64,000 nucleotides of DNA, taken from assembly GCF_002994745.2 (NCBI RefSeq), contig NW_020126837.1, positions 124,001 to 188,000 on the forward strand, given 5' to 3'. The stretch is from Rosa chinensis. Lineage: Eukaryota; Streptophyta; Magnoliopsida; Rosales; Rosaceae. Made by a program: the position numbers and the translations under genes. Shown here piece after piece: positions 49,831 to 61,896 of the stretch. The notes under the pieces are model-generated. The model was not told where the DNA came from, ran no database searches, and was given only the letters and a program-made list of their open reading frames with translations. Within the stretch, counting starts at the first letter, position 1. Each line of letters opens with the position of its first letter.

Positions 49831-50934
49831 CTTTGAGCCTACATTAAGCCTTTTCGTTCATCACCCTAAAATCCTTAACCATGAAGCTTAGTATAGTAAC
49901 AACCCTACCCTTTGTTCTAAGAACTTAGTGGAGCTATCTTTTGAGACATACTACATGGGTTTGGTGCTAAGGATGGAAATTGAGAAGAGGTTAAAGTTCA
50001 AGTGTGGGGGTAGACTTGTCCATAAAGAAAAAATATGTGAAAGCCGTGAAAAATGAAAAGAAAAAAATGTACGGCTAGAAAAGAAAAGAAAGAAATATTT
50101 ATGGATTTTAGTCCCCATACTTAGTGATTTTGGAGTTTACTTTGAAATAAAGGCCTATTAAAGAAAAATTTGACCTTTGTCCATTCACTATAGTTCAGGG
50201 GAAGTTTACAATGAAGATTGGGCCCAACATGAAGACACTAGGCCCTTTTATGTTACCTCTAGGGGAAGTGACGTTTTTGCAATGCATTGGTGGATTTCTT
50301 GTGGTCTCTACATTTACATGTGCTCTGCTAGGTTTTTAGGACACTTTGATAAATCCTTACCCTTCATTTCTTAAAACCTTGAGCCTTGGCCCCATTACAC
50401 CCTTTAAGAAGACCTTCTTGATCCTTAAGATGGGACAGCCCTTGATGTGGAGATGAGTTACAAGAGTTGAACCTATGGCTTGGGTCCATCTGTGCAAGTA
50501 GTTGGTATCCTTCATGAGATCTTTAAAGAAAATTATACATGTGCTTTCGTTTCTTGAATTATGTGATATACTTGCTATCTTTCACATATACTTGAGTGTA
50601 TAAGCTTTTAAGCATTGCCATGATCTGAGAGAAGAAAGAGTGGATATAACTTGTGAGGAGTTGAATCATACTTGTTTGAAGCATGTTTAACAGAAACCAT
50701 CACCATTGTTCCAACCAAGTCCTACTTGTGTATGTGAAGATTATGTGTTTCAATTAACTCTCGAATGCTTAAACATTGAATCTTGGTTAAGTGCTAATCT
50801 TGGTGTTGTGAAAGTAAGAGATTGCTGAGACAAATAGTTAAAGGGCAATAGAGTTTGTTTTGTGTCAAGTCTTTAAATTTTCGTTGAGTCTTAGTGTGTG
50901 TCTTAGTGTGATTTGCTAAGGGACTAGCAAAAGC
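49831..50934 (+). other. E3 3' non-coding region, second part
   Basis: Continuation after E5 up to the polypurine tract. An open frame of 65 codons (50177-50374) has no recognisable product. Confidence 0.8.
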
Positions 50935-50949
50935 TAAGTGTGGGGGAAT
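50935..50949 (+). promoter_or_regulatory. E3 polypurine tract joined to satellite
   Basis: TAAGTGTGGGGGAAT is followed by GCCATAG of the satellite. AATG at 50947-50950 fits both sides, a 3-4 base microhomology at the junction. No LTR follows. Confidence 0.85.
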
Positions 50950-50950
50950 G

Positions 50951-53900
50951 CCATAGTTATTCATTCAAATAATTTGACCACTTTGTTTCAATTTGAGTAG
51001 ATGAACAGTGATTTTCCAAACTTCTCGCTTCTAAAGTTTAGGATTTGCTTTCTCTTTTCTTGAAATCGCTTCTAAATCTTTCAATGCGTTGTTTTAGTGA
51101 CATTCAAAGCCATAGTTATTCTTCCAAACAATTTGATCACTTTGTTTCAATTTGAGTTTATGAACAGTGATTTTCCAAACTTCTCGCTTCTAAGGTTTAG
51201 GATTTGCTTTCTCTTTTCGTGAATAATGGCTTCTAAATCTTTCAATGCTTTGTTCTAGTGACATTCAAAGCCATAGTAATCTTTCAAACAATTTGATCAC
51301 TTTGTTTCAATTTGAGTAGATGAACAGTGATTTTCCAAACTTCTCGCTTCTAAAGTTTAGGATTCGCTTACTCTTTTCGTGAAATCGCTTCTAAATCTTT
51401 CAATGCGTTGTTCTAGTGACATTCAAAGCCATAGTTATTCTTTCAAACAATTTGATCACTTGTTTCAATTTGAGTTTATGAACAGTGATTTTCCAAACTT
51501 CTCGCTTCTAAGGTTTAGGATTTGCTTCTCTTTTCGTGAAATAATGGCTTCTAAATCTTTAAATGCGTTGTTTTAGTGACATTCAAAGCCATAGTTATTC
51601 TTTCAAACAATTTGATCACATTGTTTCAATTTGAGTAGATGACAGTGATTTTCAAACTTCTCCCTTCTAGGGTTTAGGATTTGCTTTCTCTTTTCGTGAA
51701 ATAATGGCTTCTAAATCTTTAAATGCGTTGTTATAGTGACATTCAAAGCCATAGTTATTCTTTCAAATAATTTGATCACTTTGTTTCAATTTGAGTAGTT
51801 GAACAGTGATTTTCCAAACTTCTCGCTTCTAAAGTTTAGGATTTGCTTTCTCTTTTCGTGAAATCGCATTTAAATCTTTCAATGCGTTGTTTTAGTGACA
51901 TTCAAAGCCATAGTTATTCTTTCAAACAATTTGATCACTTTGTTTCAATTTGAGTTTATGAACAGTGATTTTCCAAACTTCTCGCTTCTAAGGTTTAGGA
52001 TTTGCTTTCTCTTTTCGTGAAATAATGGCTTCTAAGTCTTTCAATGCTTTGTTCTAGTGACATTCAAAGCCATAGTTAATCTTTCAAACAATTCGAAGTA
52101 GATGAACAGTGATTTTCCAAACTTCTCGCTTCTAAAGCCATAGTATCCTTTCAAATAATTGATCACTTTGTTTCAATTTGAGTAGTTGAACAGTGATTCT
52201 CCAAACTTCTCGCTTCTAAAGTTAGGATTTGCTTTCTCTTTCGTGAAATCGCATTTAAATCTTTCAATGCGTTGTTTTAGTGACATTCAAAGCCATAGTT
52301 ATTCTTTCAAACAATTTGATCACTTGTTTCAATTTGAGTTTATGAACAGTGATTTTCCAAACTTCTCGCTTCTAAGGTTAGGATTTGCTTTCTCTTTCGT
52401 GAAATAATGGCTTCTAAGTCTCTCAATGCTTTGTTCTAGTGACATTCAAAGCCATAGTTATTCTTTCAAACAATTTGATCACTTTGTTTCAATTGAGTAG
52501 ATGAACAGGATTTTCCAAACTTCTCGCTCTAAAGTTTAGGATTCGCTACTCTTTTCGTGAAATCGCTTCTAAATCTTTCAATGCGTTGTTTCTAGTGACA
52601 TCAAAGCCATAGTTATTCTTCAAACAATTATCACTTTTTTCAATTGAGTTATGAACAGTGATTTTCCAAACTTCTCGCTTCTAAGGTTTAGGATTTGCTT
52701 TTGCTTTTAGTGAAATGACTTCTAAATCTTCAATGCGTTGTTCTAGTGACATTCAAAGCCATAGTTATTCTTTCAAACAATTGATCACTTGTTCAATTTG
52801 AGTTTATGAACAGTGATTTTCCAAACTTCTCGCTTCTAAGGTTTAGGATTTGCTTTCTCTTTTCGTGAAATAATGGCTTCTAAATCTTTCAATGCGTTGT
52901 TCTAGTGACATTCAAAGCCATAGTTATCTTTCAAACAATTTGATCACTTTGTTTCAATTTGAGTAGATGAACAGTGATTTTCCAAACTTCTCGCTTCTAA
53001 AGTTTAGGATTTGCTTCTCTTTTAGTGAAATGCTTCTAAATCTTTCAATGCGTTGTTCTAGTGACATTCAAAGCCATAGTTATTCTTTCAAACAATTTGA
53101 TCACTTTGTTTCAATTTGAGTTTATGAACAGTGATTTTCCAAACTTCTCGCTTCTAAAGTTTAGGATTTGCTTTCGCTTTTAGTGAAATGACTTCTAAAT
53201 CTTTCAATGCGTTGTTCTAGTGACATTCAAAGCCATAGTTATTCTTTCAAACAATTTGATCACTTTGTTTCAATTTGAGTTTATGAACAGTGATTTTCCA
53301 AACTTCTCGCTTCTAAGGTTTAGGATTTGCTTTCTCTTTTCGTGAAATAATGGCTTCTAAATCTTTCAATGCGTTGTTCTAGTGACATTCAAAGCCATAG
53401 TTATTCTTTCAAAAATTTGATCACTTTGTTTCAATTTGAGTAGATGAACAGTGATTTTCCAAACTTCTCGCTTCTAAAGTTTAGGATTTGCTTTCTCTTT
53501 TCGTGAAATCGCTTCTAAATCTTTCAATGCGTTGTTCTAGTGACATTCAAAGCCATAGTTATTCTTTCAAACAATTTGATCACTTTGTTTCAATTTGAGT
53601 TTATGAACAGTGATTTTCCAAACTTCTCGCTTCTAAGGTTTAGGATTTGCTTTCTCTTTTCGTGAAATAATGGCTTCTAAATCTTTCAATGCGTTGTTCT
53701 AGTGACATTCAAAGCCATAGTTATCTTTCAAACAATTTGATCACTTTGTTTCAATTTGAGTAGATGAACAGTGATTTTCCAAACTTCTCGCTTCTAAGTT
53801 TAGGATTTGCTTACTCTTTTCGTGAAATCGCTTCTAAATCTTTCAATGCGTTGTTCTAGTGACATTCAAAGCCATAGTTATTCTTTCAAACAATTTGATC

Positions 53901-56396
53901 ACTTTGTTTCAATTTGAGTTTGAACAGTGATTTTCCAAACTTCTCGCTTCTAAGGTTTAGGATTTGCTTTCTCTTTTCGTGAAATAATGGCTTCTAAATC
54001 TTTAATGCGTTGTTCTAGTGACATTCAAAGCCATAGTTATTCTTTCAAACAATTTGATCACTTTGTTTCAATTTGAGTAGATGAACAGTGATTTTCCAAA
54101 CTTCTCGCTTCTAGGTTTAGGATTGCTTTCTCTTTTCGTGAAATAATGGCTTCTAAATCTTTAATGCGTTGTTCTAGTGACATTCAAAGCCATAGTTATT
54201 CTTTCAAACAATTTGATCACTTTGTTTCAATTTGAGTTTATGAACAGTGATTTTCCAAACTTCTCTTCTAGGGTTTAGGATTTGCTTTCGCTTTTCGTGA
54301 AATGACTTCTAAATCTTTCAATGCGTTGTTCTAGTGACATTCAAAGCCATAGTTATTCTTTCAAAAATTTGATCACTTTGTTTCAATTTGAGTAGTGAAC
54401 AGTGATTTTCCAAACTTCTCGCTTCTAAGTTTAGGATTTGCTTTCTCTTTTCGTGAAATGCTTCTAAATCTTTCAATGCGTTGTTTAGTGACATTCAAAG
54501 CCATAGTTATTCTTTCAAACAATTTGATCACTTTGTTTCAATTTGAGTTTATGAACAGTGATTTTCCAAACTTCTCGCTTCTAGGTTTAGGATTTGCTTT
54601 CGCTTTTAGTGAAATGAATTCTAAATCTTTCAATGCGTTGTTTAGTGACATTCAAAGCCATAGTTATTCTTTCAAACAATTTGATCACTTTGTTTCAATT
54701 TGAGTAGATGAACAGTGATTTTCCAAACTTCTCGCTTCTAAGGTTTAGGATTTGCTTTCTCTTTTCGTGAAATAATGGCTTCTAAATCTTTAATGCGTTG
54801 TTCTAGTGACATTCAAAGCCATAGTTATTCTTTCAAACAATTTGATCACTTTGTTTCAATTTGAGTTTATGAACAGTGATTTTCCAAACTTCTCGCTTCT
54901 AAGGTTTAGGATTTGCTTTCTCTTTTCGTGAAATAATGGCTTCTAAATCTTTCAATGCTTGTTCTAGTGACATTCAAAGCCATAGTTATCTTTCAAACAA
55001 TTTGATCACTTTGTTTCAATTTGAGTAGATGAACAGTGATTTTCCAAACTTCTCGCTTCTAAGTTTAGGATTTGCTTTCTCTTTTCGTGAAATCGCTTCT
55101 AAATCTTTCAATGCGTTGTTCTAGTGACATTCAAAGCCATAGTTATTCTTTCAAACAATTTGATCACTTTGTTTCAATTTGAGTTTATGAACAGTGATTT
55201 TCCAAACTTCTCGCTTCTAGGGTTTAGGATTTGCTTTCTCTTTTAGTGAAATGACTTCTAAATCTTTAATGCGTTGTTTAGTGACATTCAAAGCCATAGT
55301 TATTCTTTCAAACAATTTGATCACTTTGTTTCAATTTGAGTAGATGAACAGTGATTTTCCAAACTTCTCCTTCTAGGTTTAGGATTTGCTTTCTCTTTTC
55401 GTGAAATAATGCTTCTAAATCTTTAATGCGTTGTTCAGTGACATTCAAAGCCATAGTTATTCTTTCAAATAATTGATCACTTTGTTTCAATTTGAGTAGT
55501 TGAACAGTGATTCCAAACTTCTCGCTTCTAAGTTTAGGATTTGCTTTCTCTTTTCGTGAAATGTTCTAGTGACATTCAAAGCCATAGTTATTCTTTCAAA
55601 CAATTTGATCACTTTGTTTCAATTTGAGTTTATGAACAGTGATTTTCCAAACTTCTCGCTTCTAAGGTTTAGGATTTGCTTTCTCTTTTCGTGAAATAAT
55701 GGCTTCTAAATCTTTCAATGCGTTGTTCTAGTGACATTCAAAGCCATAGTTATTTTTCAAACAATTTGATCACTTTGTTTCAATTTGAGTAGATGAACAG
55801 TGATTTTCCAAACTTCTCGCTTCTAAGTTTAGGATTTGCTTTCTTTTTAGTGAAATGACTTCTAAATCTTTCAATGCGTTGTTCTAGTGACATTCAAAGC
55901 CATAGTTATTCTTTCAAACAATTTGATCACTTTGTTTCAATTTGAGTATGAACAGTGATTTTCCAAACTTCTCGCTTCTAAGGTTTAGGATTTGCTTTTC
56001 TTTCGTGAAATTTGGATTTCGTGAAATTTCAATGCGTTGTTCTTTCAATGCGTTGTTCTAGTGACATTCAAAGCCATAGTTATTCATTCAAAATTTGATC
56101 ACTTTGTTTCAATTTGAGTAGATGAACAGTGATTTTCCAAACTTCTCGCTTCTAAGTTTAGGATTTGCTTCTCTTTTCGTGAAATGCTTCTAAATCTTTC
56201 AATGCGTTGTTCTAGTGACATTCAAAGCCATAGTTATTCTTTCAAACAATTTGATCACTTTGTTTCAATTTGAGTTTATGAACAGTGATTTTCCAAACTT
56301 CTCGCTTCTAAGGTTTAGGATTTGCTTTCTCTTTTCGTGAAATAATGGCTTCTAAATCTTTCAATGCTTTGTTCTAGTGACATTCAAAGCCATAGT
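50951..56396. repeat. Satellite array 3 (about 34 monomers, deletion-rich)
   Basis: Same satellite. The first 1.1 kb or more repeats the order of variants from 27184. Monomers here show frequent one- or two-base losses compared with arrays 1 and 2 (for example near 51436, 52621, 54002 and 55435), plus a truncated or rearranged stretch at 52090-52150 and another at 56010-56050. Confidence 0.95.
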
Positions 56397-57200
56397 TGAT
56401 ACGTGCAAAAGCAATCGCCAATTTAAACCCTGAAAAAGTAGTTGTTAGTATAGAATAAGCAGGGATCGTTCAAGTCGGGGATTGAGGGTGCTAACATGTG
56501 AAACAAAATTAAAGAGAAGAATATACAAGTTTACGAAATTAGAAGAACATTTACAATTTTCCACGAAAGTTTGAATTTACAGTTACAAGCATGCATAAAA
56601 TTAGAATCATGAGTTAGAGAGCAAGCATACATACATGTATCACTAATTTAGAAGACAAAGGAATGAGAGAAAGAAACGAAAATCACAAGTATATATATGC
56701 ACAATTCGAAAGAAACAAAGAAAACCAAGTTAGAATGGGTTTAGAAATCCTACTCCTACTTAAATACATTTTACAAATCCATACCACATTAGAAATCCAT
56801 ATACAACAAAGATTAAGATAACTTAATTATTAAGAAAAAAATTATTTACCAAGTCAAAACTAACTCTAACATTTTCTTAAAAATTAGGAGCAAATCCCTA
56901 AAATTAAGGAAGACATCCCTAAAAACAAGGAGACCCTAACAAACTCATAAAAACTCCTAAAACACTAAAACTAAAACAAACACATATTTACTATTCACGG
57001 ACTCACTATTCACGAAATTAAAAACATTTATTATTTTATTTTATTTTTATTTATTATTTATATGAACATGCTACTAAAAATTCTAAGTTAATTTTATTTA
57101 TTTACACAAACAAGAAAACATAAAGATGGGGGGTTTTTGAAGATTAAAAACAGAAAATTTCGAAACATTAAAAGATTAAAAACAGGAAACATTTTATTTA
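56397..57200 (-). mobile_element. E6: antisense LTR fragment in the satellite
   Basis: Begins at the inner end of an LTR (reads ...GCACGTATCA on the minus strand) and carries the conserved U5 block (CAATCCCCG). The remainder is unlike E2 and E5; its U5 end is closest to the solo LTR at 1826. It is cut by E7 after 804 bp. The left flank ATAGT is the presumed target duplication; the partner is outside the window. Confidence 0.75.
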
Positions 57201-57971
57201 TGATACGCTCGAAGCAAGCGCATAATTTAACCCTGAAATGTCATTATAGTATTATAATAAATAGGGATCGTTCTATTCGGGGATTGAGGGTACACTTGTC
57301 AATGTAGGACAAACAAACAATTAAAATTAAACAAAGTATAATATTCACAAAGGTATTTACAATTATAAACATTATTTACGAAATAGGGGGGGGGGATTTT
57401 GTTTTTGGTTTCTTTTTTCGAAAATAAAAACTAAGTTAACACAATAATTAAAATGCGAAAACATAAAATACAAATGGAATGTGAGAACAAAGATCAAACT
57501 GAAATATATGATTAAAAATCGAATCAATTTCTAACATTGCTCATCATAGTCATGCAAGAGGAGTTGATCATGTGAAACGTTAAAAGCAAACAATTTCCCA
57601 TATTTTACTTTTCAATGCTAATTAATCTAAGTGAAAGCACAAAGACTAATCCTATCAAACATGCATGCAAGCCCTAGAAAGCTAGTCAAACAACATATTC
57701 AACGCAATAAGCACCTAGAAAGGCTATCAACTCAAGTGTGCAACTTAGTATGAAAAAGTCCACCTAATTGCAATTCTCTTTGATTAAATTCGGTTTTTTG
57801 CACAAAACCTTTACTACTTATTGATTCAAGAACACAAAACCAAAGTTGATTCATGTTCTCAAATTCGTAGCACCATTCATATAAAAACCTAAAAAGTTCG
57901 AACCATTCAAGATTAATATACAAAAGATTTCTATCATGCAAATTTAATCAAACTCACACAAAAGCAACCAT
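57201..57971 (-). mobile_element. E7: antisense LTR fragment in E6
   Basis: Reads on the minus strand to GAGCGTATCA and matches the inner 770 bp of the E2 LTR (compare 12695-13463). It stops at AAGCAACCAT where E8 starts. Left flank ATTTA and the U5 block (57270-57290) are present. The rest must lie beyond E8, outside the window. Confidence 0.8.
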
Positions 57972-58558
57972 TGAGGAGCATTTTAATGCGACGTTTTAAC
58001 TGCATTTCCCTACATTTTCTGCGTTATTTCCTTAATAAAACTCTGTTTAGGAAAGTTTCCATTCTTTGATTGGGAAAGTTCCTTTTGTAGAAAGTTTCTA
58101 TTTTGTAGTTTCTATTTATCATTTTTAGTAAGTTTCCATTTTCGGTAGTTTCTATTTTCATTTTTAGAAAGTTTCTTTTCAGTTTAGGAAGTTGCATTTT
58201 TCATTTTAGGAAAGTTTCTATTTTTCTTACTAGTTTCTATTTTCAGGACCTCCGAGCTAGAAAGTGGAAATGAACTCACAAATGGAAAGAGGAGCTTGCG
58301 AACTACAAGGGGAGCAAAGATGAAGAACAATGAGCCACAGAAATGAGCAGAAATGAAGAAGAAGTTTCCTGGTCCAACCAGGAAACCCTGCGAAAGGAGG
58401 AAGGCTTCCCTAGCAAGTTTCCAACGCACCATGAAAAGAAATGGAAAAAATGTGTTTTGCGTTGGAAAATGAGAAGGCTTGAAGATGAAGCAACGAGGCC
58501 CAAGAACTCTTTGGATTTTCGGCAAATTGGATAATGGCCCATCAAAGCCCATGACATT

Positions 58559-58579
58559 AGGGTTTGTGACGCAAACCCT
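58559..58579. promoter_or_regulatory. Inverted telobox pair in the E8 LTR
   Basis: AGGGTTTG and CAAACCCT around TGACG; unchanged although nearby sequence has small gaps. Confidence 0.45.
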
Positions 58580-59079
58580 AGCCCTTAAAGTTCCGTGAAT
58601 TTGCAAGAGAGAAACAAGGAGAGGCGTCCAAAAATCAGAAATATAAGAAGATTTCTGGAGATTTTCTAGGGCTATTTTTATGGAAAGAAATCTACTTGAA
58701 GAAACCCTAGAAGACTAGCCGTCCAAGCCAAGAGGAAAACAAGGAATTGCCGTGCAAAATAAGAAGAACCCTAGAGAATTCGGCAAAGATTATCTAGAGA
58801 GTTTTAAGGAAAGAAATATGTGTGGAGACAAGAAAAGCTCAAAAGAAGTCTAGATACATTCCTATATTCCCTAAAGAGTTTTGGCCGAAATAAAAAGAAA
58901 AATCAGAATATATCAAGGGAATTTCGGCAAGATTATTTAGGGAATTAATGGAATTTTGTGATTGGTTGCACCACCTCATAGGGCTTATGTGGCAAGCAAG
59001 CATTGGAGGAAATTATGTGGAGTTATATCAATTGCCGTGAGATTCTAGGGTTACAGGCTTGGAGAAGGAAGCCGTCCCC

Positions 59080-59087
59080 TATATATT
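59080..59087 (+). promoter_or_regulatory. E8 promoter TATA box
   Basis: TATATATT after GTCCCC, as in E2. Confidence 0.55.
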
Positions 59088-60215
59088 CATCTTCTTTCAA
59101 CGTCAAGGGTTCCAAGTTCCATTTTTACGTTTACACTTTGAGAAAATAATTCAGAAACTCTCTAGCTAGCCGTGCTCTCTCCATCCTCTAGGGCAACCAC
59201 GAAGTGCAAGCAAGGCCAAGGAAGAAGAAGACAAGCCGTGCACACCATCCACCCTCCACCTTGAAGATTGCTTTCGAAATTCAAGAGACCACATCATCAC
59301 TTCATTCATCTCATCTTCATCACGGTGTAATCCGATTCTCCTTGTACCTTTGCTTTGTATTTTCGTTGGTTTTGCCTTAGTTGACACATATGTATGAACA
59401 AGTATTGTTTTCTGAAATTTTATGATGAATTGTTAATTTTCAGATTCATATATTGCGATTTATGGTTGCTTTTGTGTGAGTGTTTGATTAAATTTGCATG
59501 ATAGAAATCTTTTGTATGATTATCTTGAATGGTTCGAAACATTTAGGGTTTTATGTGATTGTTGCTACGAATTTGAGAACATGAATCAACTTTTTGGTTT
59601 TGTGTTCTTGAATCGATAAGTAGTAAAGGTTTTGTACAAAAACCGAATTTAATCAAAGAAGATTGCAATTAGGTGGACTTTTTCATACTAAGTTGCACAT
59701 TTGAGTTGATAGCCTTTCTAGGTGTTATTGCGTTAAACATGACATGATTGACTAGCTTTCTAGGGCTTGATTGCATGTTTGATAGAATTAATCTAGGTGC
59801 TTTCACTTAGGTTAATTAGCATTGAAAGTAAAATATGGGAAATTGTTTGCTTTTGAACGTTTCACATGATCAACTCCTCTTGCATGACTATGATGAACAA
59901 TGATGAACTTGAATTAATTTTAATCATGAGTTTCGACTTTGATCTTTGTTCTTGCATTCCATTTGTATTTTTATGTTTTTGCATTTTAATTATTTAGTTT
60001 AATTATTTCGAAATTAAAACCAAAAACCAAAATCCCCCTTTTCGTAAATATGTTATATTTTGTAAATATTATACTTTGTTTTAATTTTAATTGTTTAATT
60101 GTTTGACAATGACAGGTGTACCCTCAATCCCCGGAATAGAACGATCCCTATTTATTATACTACTAATGACATTTCAGGGTTAAATTGGTCGCTCGATAAA
60201 AGCGACATCAATTTT

Positions 60216-60233
60216 TGGCGCCGTTGCCGGGGA
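60216..60233 (+). promoter_or_regulatory. E8 primer-binding site (tRNA-Asp)
   Basis: TGGCGCCGTTGCCGGGGA, 5 nt after the LTR. Confidence 0.95.
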
Positions 60234-60977
60234 TTGAAAAATCATTGTCATATGTGAATATATGTGTTTTGTTTATTGTGACCGAAAAAAAAAAAAAAAA
60301 AATTACTTGTTAATTATTTTGTTATAATTGTCGAAAATTAGTAATTAATTACTTAGGTTGTTATTTATATTGTTGAATACGAATTTTAATTGTAGTTGTA
60401 AATTAAAGAAGGAATAGGTGAAGTCGTGTTTATTAATATTGGCCTAAACCCCTTATTGGTACCTAGTCCAGGTCCTTAAGGTTGAGGGCGGCCTTTATTA
60501 ACATTCATTGAACTGTCTTCACACTTAGGACCTTTTATCCAAGTAAGTATAGCCTATGTGGGATGGTGTCTAGGAAGGGGACAACGCTCATGACTGGTTC
60601 TTGATCCAGAAGTGCGTGCAAATGAGCCTAAACCACAATGTGGGAGTAGCTATGCCAAAATGGATCTACCTCTTGTGTCGCCTCCCTACCTGGCCATTTC
60701 AGTAAGGTTGCCCAAAGGATGTAGGAGGGACTTAGTGTCTTGACGATTACTTGGGCCGCACGTCCACTTGATTTACCGCTTGGAATTTAATTCGAAATCA
60801 ATGGTATTTATAACAAAGAAAATGTTGTGATGCACTAAGGTATATTGGATTAAACATAGTCTTGAAAAGGGTAGCTGTTTCAGTCCCATTGCACATCGAG
60901 ACTCCCTGTTCCCGTACCTAAGTGTTGAAAATAATTGTAAAGAAAAGGAAAGAATAGAAGTAATTTTACTTAATTTC

Positions 60978-61010
<33 letters not shown>

Positions 61011-61896
61011 AGATGTGAATAGTGACGTTTGTTTGTTTGTGTGAAAGTTTTGTGTAAATGGTGTCTAATCTTGTTAAACAAAGGAAATGTAAAGAATTAA
61101 TTGTAATATTGTTAAATTCTTGATTGTTATAAGTGTGTAAAATCGTATGAGTAGATAAGGGCCCTTTTGTTAATATTGGCCTTAACCCTTCATTAGTGCC
61201 TTTCTAGGTCTTATGAGTTGAGGGCGGCTTTTATTAACATTTGGAGAACTGTCTAACACATGAGTTCTTTTCAAGCTGAGTAAGGGGCATATAGGTGGTG
61301 TCTTAGGTTGAGACCCTGGGTGATGGGTTCAAATTGGATCTCAGAGATACTATAGACTGTGCGTAAACCACAATGTGGGAGTAGCCAATAGGGGCCTAAA
61401 CCTCAATGAGGGAGTAGCCTCCGTAGTGTCACCAAAATGAGTCCTCCCTCTCACTTACCTCTTAATCTGGCCATCTAGCCTTCTGAAACAAAGGAAAGTG
61501 ACTTATGTCTAGGCGACTATCCCTAGATCGTATCTCACCAATAGTAGTGGTTTCTATTGGGCTCGACTTACAACTTGTAATCAATTGAGATATTAACTTT
61601 ATTTTGTAAAGATAATAAGATACTTGAACATAACCTCCACTTGTAAATTGTGTTGTTTTGTACATTTTATACTTGTATAAACTTCTTACGTGGTTTATTT
61701 GTGAAAAGATTGTGGATAGTTTGTAATTTATACTCTTTTATACTTGTATAAATCATAAATAGTAAAGTCGTGAATAGTAACTTGTGAATAGTGACTCGTG
61801 AATAGTAAGTTGATGTATAAATCACTAATTTGTAATTAACTCACTTTATACTTTGCTAACTTCTTTGAATTTTGATGATGTTCAGGATTCCTATGA
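60234..61896 (+). other. E8 leader
   Basis: Contains both module copies (about 60428-60652 and 61160-61387) and a long A run (60980-61008). The uninterrupted phrase GTAGTGTCACC near 61423 shows the empty target site used by E4 in E3. Confidence 0.85.

Larger units (their letters stand above)
28789..50949 (+). mobile_element. E3: gag-only Athila derivative, 3' LTR missing, host of E4 and E5
   Basis: Plus-strand element with 5' LTR, tRNA-Asp primer site, leader, intact gag frame, post-pol hairpin, 3' non-coding region and polypurine tract, but no protease, reverse transcriptase or integrase. Without E4 and E5 it is about 7.5 kb. The polypurine tract (50935-50949) runs directly into satellite at 50951 where the 3' LTR should be. 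The satellite on both sides belongs to one monomer (ATTCAATG, then CCATAGTTATTC), so the target site is preserved and only the 3' LTR is gone. Confidence 0.9.
57972..60210 (+). repeat. E8 5' LTR
   Basis: 2239 bp; same subfamily as the E2 LTR (terminal stem GTCGCT/AGCGAC, inverted telobox 58559-58579, TATA 59080-59087), about 70 bp shorter through many small gaps. Confidence 0.93.

Noticed and set aside
51379..54703. Several 60-100 codon frames in the satellite (for example 52186-52407, 54395-54703)
   Set aside because: They arise only where single-base losses shift the frame in repeats of 159-162 bp; the longer frames just repeat the monomer translation.
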